Shown: piece by piece, positions 1-7,177 of the stretch
Layout: each line of letters begins with the position of its first letter
How positions within the stretch are numbered: the first letter of the stretch is position 1
Source of the DNA: Bacteroidota bacterium
Lineage (GTDB): Bacteria; Bacteroidota; Bacteroidia; Flavobacteriales_F; PHOS-HE28
Length of the DNA stretch: 11,001 bases
Reading direction: 5' to 3'
Assembly: GCA_023418095.1 (NCBI GenBank)
Contig: JAEZDL010000048.1
Location: 1 to 11,001, forward strand
Position numbers and translations under genes: made by a program
Notes under the pieces: model-generated
The model's database searches: none
Seen by the model: the letters and a program-made list of their open reading frames with translations, nothing else
Told to the model about the DNA's origin: nothing

Positions 1-451
1 GTAATAGCGTAGCGTAACTGTCGGTTCATTTGGTTTTGGTTATTGGTTCATTGGGTAGAAGGATCGATACGAACGATCTGAACTCTCTAGCACAAGTTTA
101 ACCATACATCACCCGGATCCCAAATCCAGGAGCGGAAGATGGTTTCCGATCGATCGTTCAACCGCTGCTCGATCGATCGGAACTTCCACGATCCATTGGC
201 TTTCAAGGTGAAGCGGATCATGGCCGCAGTGGTGCCATCTTCCTGATCTGTTCCGGCAGCAGTAATGTATGGATCGGGAACACGCGGATCCCATGGGCGC
301 GGATCTCCACAGCGCGGGGCGGAGCTTTCTCGATCCCGTTCTTCATCCGAAGAACTTCAAGGCATGCCGATCCACCTGAGCACGCGTGCCGTAACCGCAT
401 CAGCCCTTCGCTGGTACGCCGATCGTGGAAGACCGGCCACCACGACCCAGC
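1..451. other. Gene-free leader region, GATC-dense
   Basis: No convincing gene is seen here. The first 60 bases are AT-richer, with a TTGG-rich stretch in which GGTTCATT occurs twice (23-30 and 45-52). From about 61 onward GATC is extremely dense (16 copies in 451 bp against about 2 expected). Because GATC and CGATCG are palindromic and carry no stop codons, short open frames appear on both strands. The most protein-like is a minus-strand frame open from 356 to a TAG at 87-89, with no good start codon and one internal ATG at 221. It could be a decayed gene end, but a chance open frame is equally possible. The region presumably also holds the promoter of the large gene that follows; no clear TAnnTTTG box was found. 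Confidence 0.5.
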
Positions 452-3400
452 ATGACGCGACCGCTATTCCCGCTTTTCCTCTTCGCGTTCGGCCTCCCCT
501 GCATCTCGCATGCACATGATCATGCGCCACGCGCGGTGGAATTCGTGGAGAACAAAGGGCAATGGCAGCAGCCGTTCCTTTTCCGGGCCGATGTGGCCGG
601 GGCCACGCTCTTCCTCGAGGCGGACGGGATCACATGGATCAAGCTTCAGGAAGATGCCAGCGACATCATGCATGATATAGCTGAACTTCCGCCGGATCAA
701 CGGGAACAAGTGATGCTCGCGGGCCATGCATGGCGCATGAAGTTCGATGGCGCTTCGGCCCACCCGATCGTGAGGCCGGGGAAGATCAACAAGGGATCCA
801 GGAATTATTTTCTCGGTAACGATCCTTCGTCATGGCGAAGCGATGTGCGTTCATTCGGTTCGATCACGTACGAACAAGTATGGCCGGGGATCGATATGGT
901 CTTCCAGGGAAGTGGGAATGGGAACCTGAAATACGACATCGTGGTGCATCCAGGCGCCGATCCATCAATGATCGCGCTCTCCTTCGAAGGGCTGGATGGG
1001 ATGCGGATCTCGGAAGCCGGTGAATTGGTGCTGAGCACTTCAGTGGGTGAAGTGAAGGAACTTTCCCCGTTCACCTATTACGCTGATGATCGTGAACCGA
1101 TCGAAAATGCGTTCAAGCTCACCGATGGAAAGCTCACGTTCGATCTTACCGGTCATGATGCATCGCGAAAGGTGATCATCGATCCGGAGTTGATCGCGGC
1201 GACCTATTCCAGTGCTGTTGGCGCCAGCAATTATGGTCATTGTGCCACTTACGATGATGAAGGGAACATCTATACGGGAGCGCGATCCTTCGGCTCGGGT
1301 TATCCCACCACCCTCGGTGCCTTTCAGATGAACTATGGTGGTGGCTATGTGGACATCAGCCTGAGCAAGATCAACCCGGATGGCAGCGAATTGATCTGGG
1401 CCACCTATCTCGGCGGTGGCCAGGAGGATCTGCCGCATAGCCTGATCGTGAACCAGCAAGGCCAGCTCTGTGTGCTCGGCTCTTCGATGTCCACGGATTA
1501 TCCGATCACGGCTTCAGCCTACCAACCGGAAAATGGTGGATCGACCGACATGGTGATCACGGTATTCTCCGAGGATGGTGGATCGTTGATCGGCAGTACC
1601 TACCTGGGTGGGACAGAACAGGATGGGGCGAACAACATGGCCGGCAACTATGGCGAGCAGTATCGTGGCGAGATCCTGGTGGATGGTGGTGGTAACATTC
1701 TTGTCGCGAGCTTCAGCCGGTCTCCGGACATGCCAGTTACGCCCGGCGCCCTCCAAACCACGCACGGTGGGATGCAGGATGGGGTGATCCTTTCCATGAA
1801 CAACACCTGCAGCGATCTGCTCTGGAGCACCTTCCTTGGCGGATCGCAGAACGATGGGGCCTTCGGCATACGCACGATCGGGAATGAAGTTGTCGTTTGC
1901 GGGCAGACGTTCAGCACCGATCTGCCTACCACAGCAGGCGCTTATCAAACGGTATTTCAGGGTGAGCAGGATGGATTCGTCGCACGGATCGCGAACAACG
2001 GCTCGCAACTGGTCGCTTGCACCTACTTCGGTACCACCAATATGGACCGGCCGTACTTCATCGACACCGATTCCAATGGCGATCTCTGGATCTATGGGCA
2101 AACACAGGGAAACATCACGATCCAACCAGCGGATGTGTTCAGTGAACCGGACGGCACGATCTTCCTCGCGAAGTTCGATCCAGGGCTTACCGAAGTATTG
2201 CTTTCCACCTCTTTCGGGACAGGCTTCAACACAGCGATGACACCGGTGGCCTTCCTGGTGGACAATTGCGACAAGATCTATGTTTCAGGCTATGGTGCGG
2301 GGGCTTCCACGCTGCCGCTTTCATCCGATGCGCTCGCGAGCAACGGATCGTTCTACCTCGCCGCGTTCGACGTTGATATGAGCGCACTTGTATTCGGCTC
2401 GCACTATGGTGGCAACCACGTTGATGGAGGCACCAGCCGGTTCGACAAGAACGGGATCGTTTATCAAGGTGTTTGTGCCAGCGGCAACAGCATGGCCACC
2501 ACCAATTGGGCGTTCGCTCCAACGCAGGCGATCTCGTGGGATATCGGCGTGTTCAAGATCGATTTCCAGGTGGCCGGTGTCACCGCCGCCGGTGCAAGTC
2601 CCATCAACGAAGGGTGCGCGCCGATCGAGATCCAGTTCAGCAATACGAGCACGGGTACGGATTGGACATGGGATTTCGGGGACGGAACGGCGGTTGTTTC
2701 CGCCTTTGAGCCATCACACAATTACGTAGAGGCGGGGAACTATACGGTCACCTTGATCGCTTCGGACAGCATGGCGTGCAACCTCGCAGACACCGTACAT
2801 TTCGAGATCACGATCGGTGAGGCCACACCTGTGGAAGCTTCCTTCACCAGTGATCAGGATCCGGGCTGCAGCGTCCAGGAAGTATCATTCACGAACACGA
2901 GCACGGCCGGGGTCGCGCAATACGTGTGGGATATGGGTGATGGCACGGTGTACACCGATACGAACGTTGTGCATATGTATCCATCCCCCGGCAACTACAC
3001 CGTGCAACTCACCGTTACCGATCCCACCGGTTGCAGCCAGCCCGATTCGATCGCACAACCGATCCAGGTCGTCACCGATGTGGTGTTGGTGGAGGCGATC
3101 GCCGAGATCACCCCGCCCGGTACCTGTGAGCAGACCGTTACCGGAGTGAACAGCAGCACTGGTGTCGCCCCGGCCTTCCAGTGGGATCTGGGCGATGGAA
3201 CGATCGTTGAACAAGCGCAGATCGAACACACCTATACAGCTCCGGGCAATTACACGATCACGTTCATCGCCTTCGATCCGCAAACATGCAATGGATCGGA
3301 TACGCTCACGTGGGCTGTGGTGATCGAAGAGCCGATCCCCGATACCTTGGAATTCACTGCCGATGTGCAACAGATCTGTGCCACGGCCGAAGTGCAGACC

Positions 3401-6061
3401 ACCAATCTCAGCCCGGGTGGCGCCGATCTGGTCTACAGCTGGGACATGGGCGATGGCAATGAGCTGAGCGGATTCGAGATCGATCATACCTACGATCAAC
3501 CGGGCTATTACTCGATCGTTCTTTCTGCGACCGATCCGGCGGGCTGTGCCGCACCGATCCCGTTCTACCTGCCGGTATACGTGGCCGAACCTGAGCCGAT
3601 CAACGCCGGTTTCGCGGTTGAACTGGATGATTCGTGCGAAGGCACAACGCTCACCGGCCTCAACTTCAGCAGTGGCGACGATCTGGCGTATGAATGGTCA
3701 TTTGGGGATGGATCCACTTCAACGGATTCCACCGCCGAACACTTCTATGAGGATGGTGGTGAGTACATGCTCCAGCTTATCGTGCAGGACCTGAACGGCT
3801 GTGTGCCGAACGATACCATGCAACAGGCGATCCTTGTGAACGGATCGACCATGCCGGTGGCGGTTTTCGATCACACCTTGATCGATAATTGCGAAGGCGG
3901 ACAATTCATCGGCGAGATCAGCGACCCGGGACCGTATGAACTTACCTGGATCACCAGCGATGGCGCACAGTTCAACGGGAACTACTTCGATCACCAATTC
4001 ACACAGGAAGGGGAGTATGATGTTACGTTGATCGTGAGCGATCCGGCAGGTTGTGGAAGTGATTCGGCCTCGGTGACCGTGCAGGTGGTGATGCCGTTGC
4101 TCATGGATCTTTCCTTCAATCTGGTGGAGGAGTACCAATGTGGACAGACCACGGTTTCCTGCACCAATACGAGCATCGGCAACGACCTTACGTACATCTG
4201 GTGGACGAGCGACAATTTCTCATACTACGGGCCGGAGATGCAGCACACCTTCACCGAGCCGGGTGAATACGAGATCAGGTTCTACGGCCTCGATCCGATG
4301 GAATGCTCCGGGCCCGATTCGGTGGTGGTAACGATCACGGTTGCACCCGTGGAACCGGTGACGGCGGAATTCGATCTGGTGCAGACTTCCGATTGCAACG
4401 GCACCACGGTGCAGGCCTCCACGGCCAATACATCCAATAACGTTTCCTATACATGGTCCTTGGGTGATGGCACTCAACTTTCCGATCCGCAGATCGAACA
4501 CCTCTATACCGATCCAGGCGTATATGCGATCGAACTCACGGTCACGGATAACAGTGGCTGTTCCGATCCGATGACCACGATGCAGGAGATCGAGGTCGCA
4601 CCGCCACCTTATATCACAGCATCGTTCGATGTGGAAACGAGCCAGGATTGTGGCATCATGGAAGTCGTGCTCCAGAACACGTCCACCGGCGATCCGGCGG
4701 AGATGAGCTGGGATATGGGGAACGGCGACATTCTTCCGGGTGAAGCAGTGGCCTACACCTACGATCAACCCGGGCAGTATTCCATCACGCTCACCGTGAG
4801 CGATCCGGAAAGTTGCAACGGCACCGATACCGAGACCATGGCGATCACCGTGGATCCCTTGCCTGAGCTTGCGGCATCGTTCCAGATCGAAGAGAGCGGT
4901 GGGTGTGGCGAGCTTCAGGTGAATTGCACCAACACGAGTACGGGCAGCGGGATCAGCTATGCGTGGATCATGGGTGATGGCACCACGTTCGATACACCGA
5001 ACGCCGATCATCTGTACACCGTGCCCGGCAACTATTCCATCCTGCTGATCGCCACCGAAGGCTCGGGTTGTCTTCCGCCGGATACGGCCATGGTCGAGAT
5101 CGAAGTACCTGCGCCACCTTCACTCGATATCGAGATGGCGGTGCAGCAGATCGGTGATTGTTCCGTGATGCAGATCGAATGCACGAACAACAGCCCGGCG
5201 CAGAACGTGCAATGGATCTGGGACATGGGCGATGGAACACAATACGGCGATCTGAACGTTACGCACGCGTTCACTGCGCCAGGCGTGTACAACGTATCGT
5301 TGATGCTGATCGATACCATGTGCGGCGGCCAGCAGATCAGCGTGATACCGATCGCGGTGGATGATGGCGTTCCCGTGGTGCAATTATCATCCCCGGTGCT
5401 GTGTGAAGGATCGGCCGTAACGCTCGATGCCAGCGCCACGCCCGGCCTGTATGAATGGAGCAACGGTTCCACCGATCACAGCATCACCATTGAAGAACCA
5501 GGAACCTACAGCGTGACGGTGCAGAACGCGAATGGCTGCACCGGCACCGCGGACATCACCATACCGTTGGTGGAAAGGATGGAGATCACCGACAGCATCG
5601 CCGCCTGTCCGGACGCGATGGTGCCGCTCACGGTTCCGATCGAAGGCGTCGCGTATTCATGGAGTACGGGCGGTATCGGAAGAGCAGAGACCGTGCGTGG
5701 CCCGGGTGATTACACCTTTGCGGTCACTGATGACAATGGCTGCCAGCATTCCGGCACCTTCACAGTGGAAGCCCTCGATGCTGAAGCGCAGTTGTTCGCG
5801 CCCAATGCGTTCACGCCCGATGGTGATGGTATCAATGATCTTTTCACGATCTACGGCCATGGTGAGGAAGAGGCGCGCCTCACGATCTACGACCGCTGGG
5901 GTGAATTGCTCTTCGATACCAAGGATTCACCACCCAGTTGGGATGGGTTCTACGATGGTGAAACAGTGAAGCAGGACGTCTATGTCTATCAATTGCAATA
6001 TCGGTCGGTGTGCTCCAATGAAGTGGTGAACACCACCGGACATGTTACCGTGGTGAGGTGA
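452..6061 (+). CDS. Giant PKD-repeat surface protein with T9SS type B (gliding motility-type) C-terminal domain
   Basis: Predicted exported, cell-surface or adhesin-like protein of 1869 residues. I chose ATG 452 over the in-frame GTG at 425 because MTRPLFPLFLFAFGLPCISHA then forms a clean signal peptide, cleaved after about residue 21. Domains in order: a DUF7948-like region at about 25-245 (ENKGQW near its start, later LKYDIVVHPGADPS); a beta-propeller of SBBP-type repeats at about 250-705 (TYLGG, TFLGG, TYFGT, SHYGG motifs); eleven PKD-like units at about 722-1635, most with W-x-[FML]-GDG; two Ig-like segments with WSNGS and WSTGG at about 1638-1780; and a CHU_C/gliding-motility C-terminal domain at 1781-1869 opening with APNAFTPDGDGIND. 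That terminal domain is the type B signal for outer-membrane export by the T9SS in Bacteroidota. The ligand is unknown; adhesion or matrix function is inference. The stop is followed after 22 bp by a strong hairpin, so the gene is probably monocistronic. Confidence 0.93.
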   Translation: MTRPLFPLFLFAFGLPCISHAHDHAPRAVEFVENKGQWQQPFLFRADVAGATLFLEADGITWIKLQEDASDIMHDIAELPPDQREQVMLAGHAWRMKFDGASAHPIVRPGKINKGSRNYFLGNDPSSWRSDVRSFGSITYEQVWPGIDMVFQGSGNGNLKYDIVVHPGADPSMIALSFEGLDGMRISEAGELVLSTSVGEVKELSPFTYYADDREPIENAFKLTDGKLTFDLTGHDASRKVIIDPELIAATYSSAVGASNYGHCATYDDEGNIYTGARSFGSGYPTTLGAFQMNYGGGYVDISLSKINPDGSELIWATYLGGGQEDLPHSLIVNQQGQLCVLGSSMSTDYPITASAYQPENGGSTDMVITVFSEDGGSLIGSTYLGGTEQDGANNMAGNYGEQYRGEILVDGGGNILVASFSRSPDMPVTPGALQTTHGGMQDGVILSMNNTCSDLLWSTFLGGSQNDGAFGIRTIGNEVVVCGQTFSTDLPTTAGAYQTVFQGEQDGFVARIANNGSQLVACTYFGTTNMDRPYFIDTDSNGDLWIYGQTQGNITIQPADVFSEPDGTIFLAKFDPGLTEVLLSTSFGTGFNTAMTPVAFLVDNCDKIYVSGYGAGASTLPLSSDALASNGSFYLAAFDVDMSALVFGSHYGGNHVDGGTSRFDKNGIVYQGVCASGNSMATTNWAFAPTQAISWDIGVFKIDFQVAGVTAAGASPINEGCAPIEIQFSNTSTGTDWTWDFGDGTAVVSAFEPSHNYVEAGNYTVTLIASDSMACNLADTVHFEITIGEATPVEASFTSDQDPGCSVQEVSFTNTSTAGVAQYVWDMGDGTVYTDTNVVHMYPSPGNYTVQLTVTDPTGCSQPDSIAQPIQVVTDVVLVEAIAEITPPGTCEQTVTGVNSSTGVAPAFQWDLGDGTIVEQAQIEHTYTAPGNYTITFIAFDPQTCNGSDTLTWAVVIEEPIPDTLEFTADVQQICATAEVQTTNLSPGGADLVYSWDMGDGNELSGFEIDHTYDQPGYYSIVLSATDPAGCAAPIPFYLPVYVAEPEPINAGFAVELDDSCEGTTLTGLNFSSGDDLAYEWSFGDGSTSTDSTAEHFYEDGGEYMLQLIVQDLNGCVPNDTMQQAILVNGSTMPVAVFDHTLIDNCEGGQFIGEISDPGPYELTWITSDGAQFNGNYFDHQFTQEGEYDVTLIVSDPAGCGSDSASVTVQVVMPLLMDLSFNLVEEYQCGQTTVSCTNTSIGNDLTYIWWTSDNFSYYGPEMQHTFTEPGEYEIRFYGLDPMECSGPDSVVVTITVAPVEPVTAEFDLVQTSDCNGTTVQASTANTSNNVSYTWSLGDGTQLSDPQIEHLYTDPGVYAIELTVTDNSGCSDPMTTMQEIEVAPPPYITASFDVETSQDCGIMEVVLQNTSTGDPAEMSWDMGNGDILPGEAVAYTYDQPGQYSITLTVSDPESCNGTDTETMAITVDPLPELAASFQIEESGGCGELQVNCTNTSTGSGISYAWIMGDGTTFDTPNADHLYTVPGNYSILLIATEGSGCLPPDTAMVEIEVPAPPSLDIEMAVQQIGDCSVMQIECTNNSPAQNVQWIWDMGDGTQYGDLNVTHAFTAPGVYNVSLMLIDTMCGGQQISVIPIAVDDGVPVVQLSSPVLCEGSAVTLDASATPGLYEWSNGSTDHSITIEEPGTYSVTVQNANGCTGTADITIPLVERMEITDSIAACPDAMVPLTVPIEGVAYSWSTGGIGRAETVRGPGDYTFAVTDDNGCQHSGTFTVEALDAEAQLFAPNAFTPDGDGINDLFTIYGHGEEEARLTIYDRWGELLFDTKDSPPSWDGFYDGETVKQDVYVYQLQYRSVCSNEVVNTTGHVTVVR
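2615..5323 (+). repeat. Eleven tandem PKD-like repeats, about 85 codons each, two Cys per unit
   Basis: The first cysteine codon of each unit lies at 2615, 2867, 3125, 3377, 3635, 3890, 4139, 4394, 4649, 4904 and 5159, giving steps of 83-86 codons. A second cysteine sits about 54 residues after the first, in contexts such as TGCSQ, AGCAA, NGCVP and SGCSD; the last is at 5321-5323. Each unit runs: Cys, a strand with NTS or similar, W-x-x-GDG, H-x-Y/F, PG-x-Y, a hydrophobic strand, D-x-x-x-C. The W-x-x-GDG core reads FGDG, MGDG, LGDG, MGDG, FGDG, TSDG, TSDN, LGDG, MGNG, MGDG, MGDG in order. The units are well diverged at DNA level, so the array does not look recently expanded. An intra-repeat disulphide is inference. 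Confidence 0.9.
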
Positions 6062-6083
6062 ACTCGGCAATTACTGCGGCAAC

Positions 6084-6113
6084 AAAAAGCCCGATCGCAG
6101 GATCGGGCTTTTT
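6084..6113. terminator. Bidirectional rho-independent terminator
   Basis: A perfect 13-bp inverted repeat: AAAAAGCCCGATC at 6084-6096, loop GCAG, and its complement at 6101-6113. It has a GC-rich core and a T-run on the 3' side when read from either strand. It lies between the converging stop codons of the PKD gene (6059-6061) and the lipoprotein gene (6131-6133), so it can serve both. Confidence 0.9.
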
Positions 6114-6130
6114 GCTGAATGAATTTCGCG

Positions 6131-6571
6131 CTAAGGAAGCGGCTGGCCCACCGGTATCTCACACACGTGTCCCGGCTCGCCATGCGGCGGGTTCATGCCG
6201 GGCGCGGTGGTACTTACTGCGCCGGGTTGCGTCATTTCAGGGGTTATCGTCGTGGTGCCGCCGTTCAAGGTGGATGGATCGATGGTGATCTCCTGGGGTG
6301 AAGCGCCCGCCGATCCCGATCCATCCAACGGTTGGCCCACAGGGATCTCGCATACGTGACCGGGCTCACCGTGCGGCGGATTCAAGCCCGCGGCAGTGGT
6401 GCCGGGTTGTGAGCTCGATGTCGTGGTAGGCGTGTTCATCGGCAACGTATTCACCGATGGATCGGCGGCGGAATTCGAGGAAGCAGGTACGCCTGTTCCT
6501 TCTCCACCGCCATCGTTCTGGCAGGAAATGAACGCGAACGCGGCAACAGCCGGCAGGAGTGACTTGAACAT
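6131..6571 (-). CDS. Small lipoprotein with duplicated NPPHGEPGHVCEIPVGQPL motif
   Basis: A 146-residue protein that I recognise only as a type of small Bacteroidota lipoprotein of unknown function. The N-terminus MFKSLLPAVAAFAFISCQN has a short charged start, a hydrophobic core and a lipobox-like ISC with Cys17, so export and lipid anchoring are likely. Residues about 18-60 are a Gly/Ser/Thr/Pro-rich flexible linker. The rest is two copies of the 19-residue motif NPPHGEPGHVCEIPVGQPL, each preceded by TTA-x-G-[LM], joined by another Thr/Pro-rich linker; the second copy ends one residue before the stop. Each motif has two His, one Cys and one flanking Glu, so metal or haem binding is conceivable but unproven. 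The gene converges on the PKD gene across the terminator and follows osmC by a 105-bp gap on the same strand. No Shine-Dalgarno is seen. Confidence 0.82.
   Translation of the reverse strand: MFKSLLPAVAAFAFISCQNDGGGEGTGVPASSNSAADPSVNTLPMNTPTTTSSSQPGTTAAGLNPPHGEPGHVCEIPVGQPLDGSGSAGASPQEITIDPSTLNGGTTTITPEMTQPGAVSTTAPGMNPPHGEPGHVCEIPVGQPLP
6137..6193 (-). repeat. C-terminal copy of the 19-residue NPPHGEPGH motif
   Basis: Encodes NPPHGEPGHVCEIPVGQPL next to the stop codon. It is identical in protein sequence to the copy at 6326-6382 but differs at 12 of 57 bases, all synonymous. Confidence 0.95.
6326..6382 (-). repeat. N-terminal copy of the 19-residue NPPHGEPGH motif
   Basis: Encodes the same 19 residues as 6137-6193, offset by exactly 189 bp (63 codons). 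The preceding residues, TTAAGL here and TTAPGM in the other copy, are also related. Confidence 0.95.
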
Positions 6572-6627
6572 GAGGTCAAGTTAGAGAGAATTCCCGGAAC
6601 AGCGGTGTTAACTACTTACAATGCGAA

Positions 6628-6661
6628 CGGCCGGATGACACTCCAGGAGCGCATCCGGCCG
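6628..6661. terminator. Hairpin downstream of osmC, possible terminator
   Basis: A perfect 10-bp inverted repeat, CGGCCGGATG at 6628-6637 and CATCCGGCCG at 6652-6661, with a 14-base loop, starts 15 bp past the osmC stop codon in its direction of transcription. No T-run follows on either strand, so intrinsic termination would be weak. It may instead stabilise the osmC mRNA 3' end or bind a regulator of the lipoprotein gene. Confidence 0.4.
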
Positions 6662-6676
6662 CATACATGTATCTGC

Positions 6677-7117
6677 TTACGCCGAGGTCTCCTGCAACAG
6701 CTTTGCGTTCACGGTGATCTTGGTGTTGAGCACACGGCTGATGATGCAGCCTTCTCGCGTCTTCTCCACCAGGTCGTCGAACGTGTTTCGATCCACACCG
6801 GCCACACGGCCCGTGGTCTCAAGGTGGATCCCGGTGATCGTCATCTTGTCACCGACCTTGTCCATTTCCACCCGGGCCTCGGTCTTCACTTCATCGGGCA
6901 CGTGTCCGGCCTGGCTTAGGGAATTGCTCAACGCCATGGTGAAACAGCCTGCCAGCGCAGCACCGATCAATTCCTCGGGATTTGTTCCCGTACCGCTCTC
7001 GAAACGGCTGCCGAAGCCGAACTGCGTATCGCGCAAAGTGCCACTGCCAGTGGACATCGTGCCCTTTCCCTGTTTCAGTTCGCCGCTCCAGCTCGCGCTC
7101 GCTTTCCTATTTATCAT
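6677..7117 (-). CDS. osmC: OsmC family peroxiredoxin
   Basis: A 146-residue cytoplasmic thiol peroxidase of the OsmC/Ohr superfamily, which reduces organic hydroperoxides using two cysteines. The sequence follows E. coli OsmC (143 residues) closely along its length: GKGTMST near residue 20, GFGSRFE at 35-40, GTNPEELIGAALAGCF at 44-59, and GCIISRVL at 123-130. The peroxidatic Cys is C58 and the resolving Cys is C124; R38 and E49 match the usual catalytic Arg and Glu. The OsmC rather than Ohr assignment rests on the TNPEELIGAA-x-AGCF region and the HWEG-like SWSGELKQGKGT start. The gene follows the CotH-type gene on the same strand with a 58-bp gap that may hold its own promoter: TAACTTCG on the minus strand at 7151-7144 resembles the Bacteroidota TAnnTTTG box with one mismatch. 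Expression under osmotic, stationary-phase or oxidative stress is known for the family but not shown here. Confidence 0.93.
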   Translation of the reverse strand: MINRKASASWSGELKQGKGTMSTGSGTLRDTQFGFGSRFESGTGTNPEELIGAALAGCFTMALSNSLSQAGHVPDEVKTEARVEMDKVGDKMTITGIHLETTGRVAGVDRNTFDDLVEKTREGCIISRVLNTKITVNAKLLQETSA

Positions 7118-7158
7118 GATGCAACCTTATTTTGATGAAGGAACGAAGTTAGCCACAC

Positions 7159-7177
7159 GATCACCGCCTGGGTGATC
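7159..7177. terminator. Short hairpin overlapping the CotH-gene stop codon
   Basis: A perfect 7-bp inverted repeat, GATCACC and GGTGATC, with a 5-base loop, spans the stop codon of the 7176-9584 gene. There is no T-run on the minus strand (GTGTGGC follows), so it is at best a weak terminator or an mRNA end stabiliser ahead of osmC. Confidence 0.3.

Noticed and set aside
139..246. 35-codon plus-strand frame with an AGGAGCGGA sequence just before its ATG
   Set aside because: The Shine-Dalgarno-like string is probably chance in a group that seldom relies on one. The peptide is simply a translation of GATC-rich DNA, and nothing else supports it.
1514..2125. Minus-strand open frame of 203 codons
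   Set aside because: It is antisense to the beta-propeller region of the same gene and has no recognisable domain.
4220..5011. Long minus-strand open frame (263 codons) inside the PKD gene
   Set aside because: It lies antisense to the PKD array, whose codon regularity and domain signatures are unmistakable. It is Arg/His/Ile-rich as expected for an antisense reading of GAT/ATC-rich DNA, and has no domain I recognise.
2581..5360. Periodic array considered as a possible CRISPR or DNA satellite
   Set aside because: The period of about 255 bp is a protein-domain repeat with diverged DNA and no constant repeat or spacer pattern.
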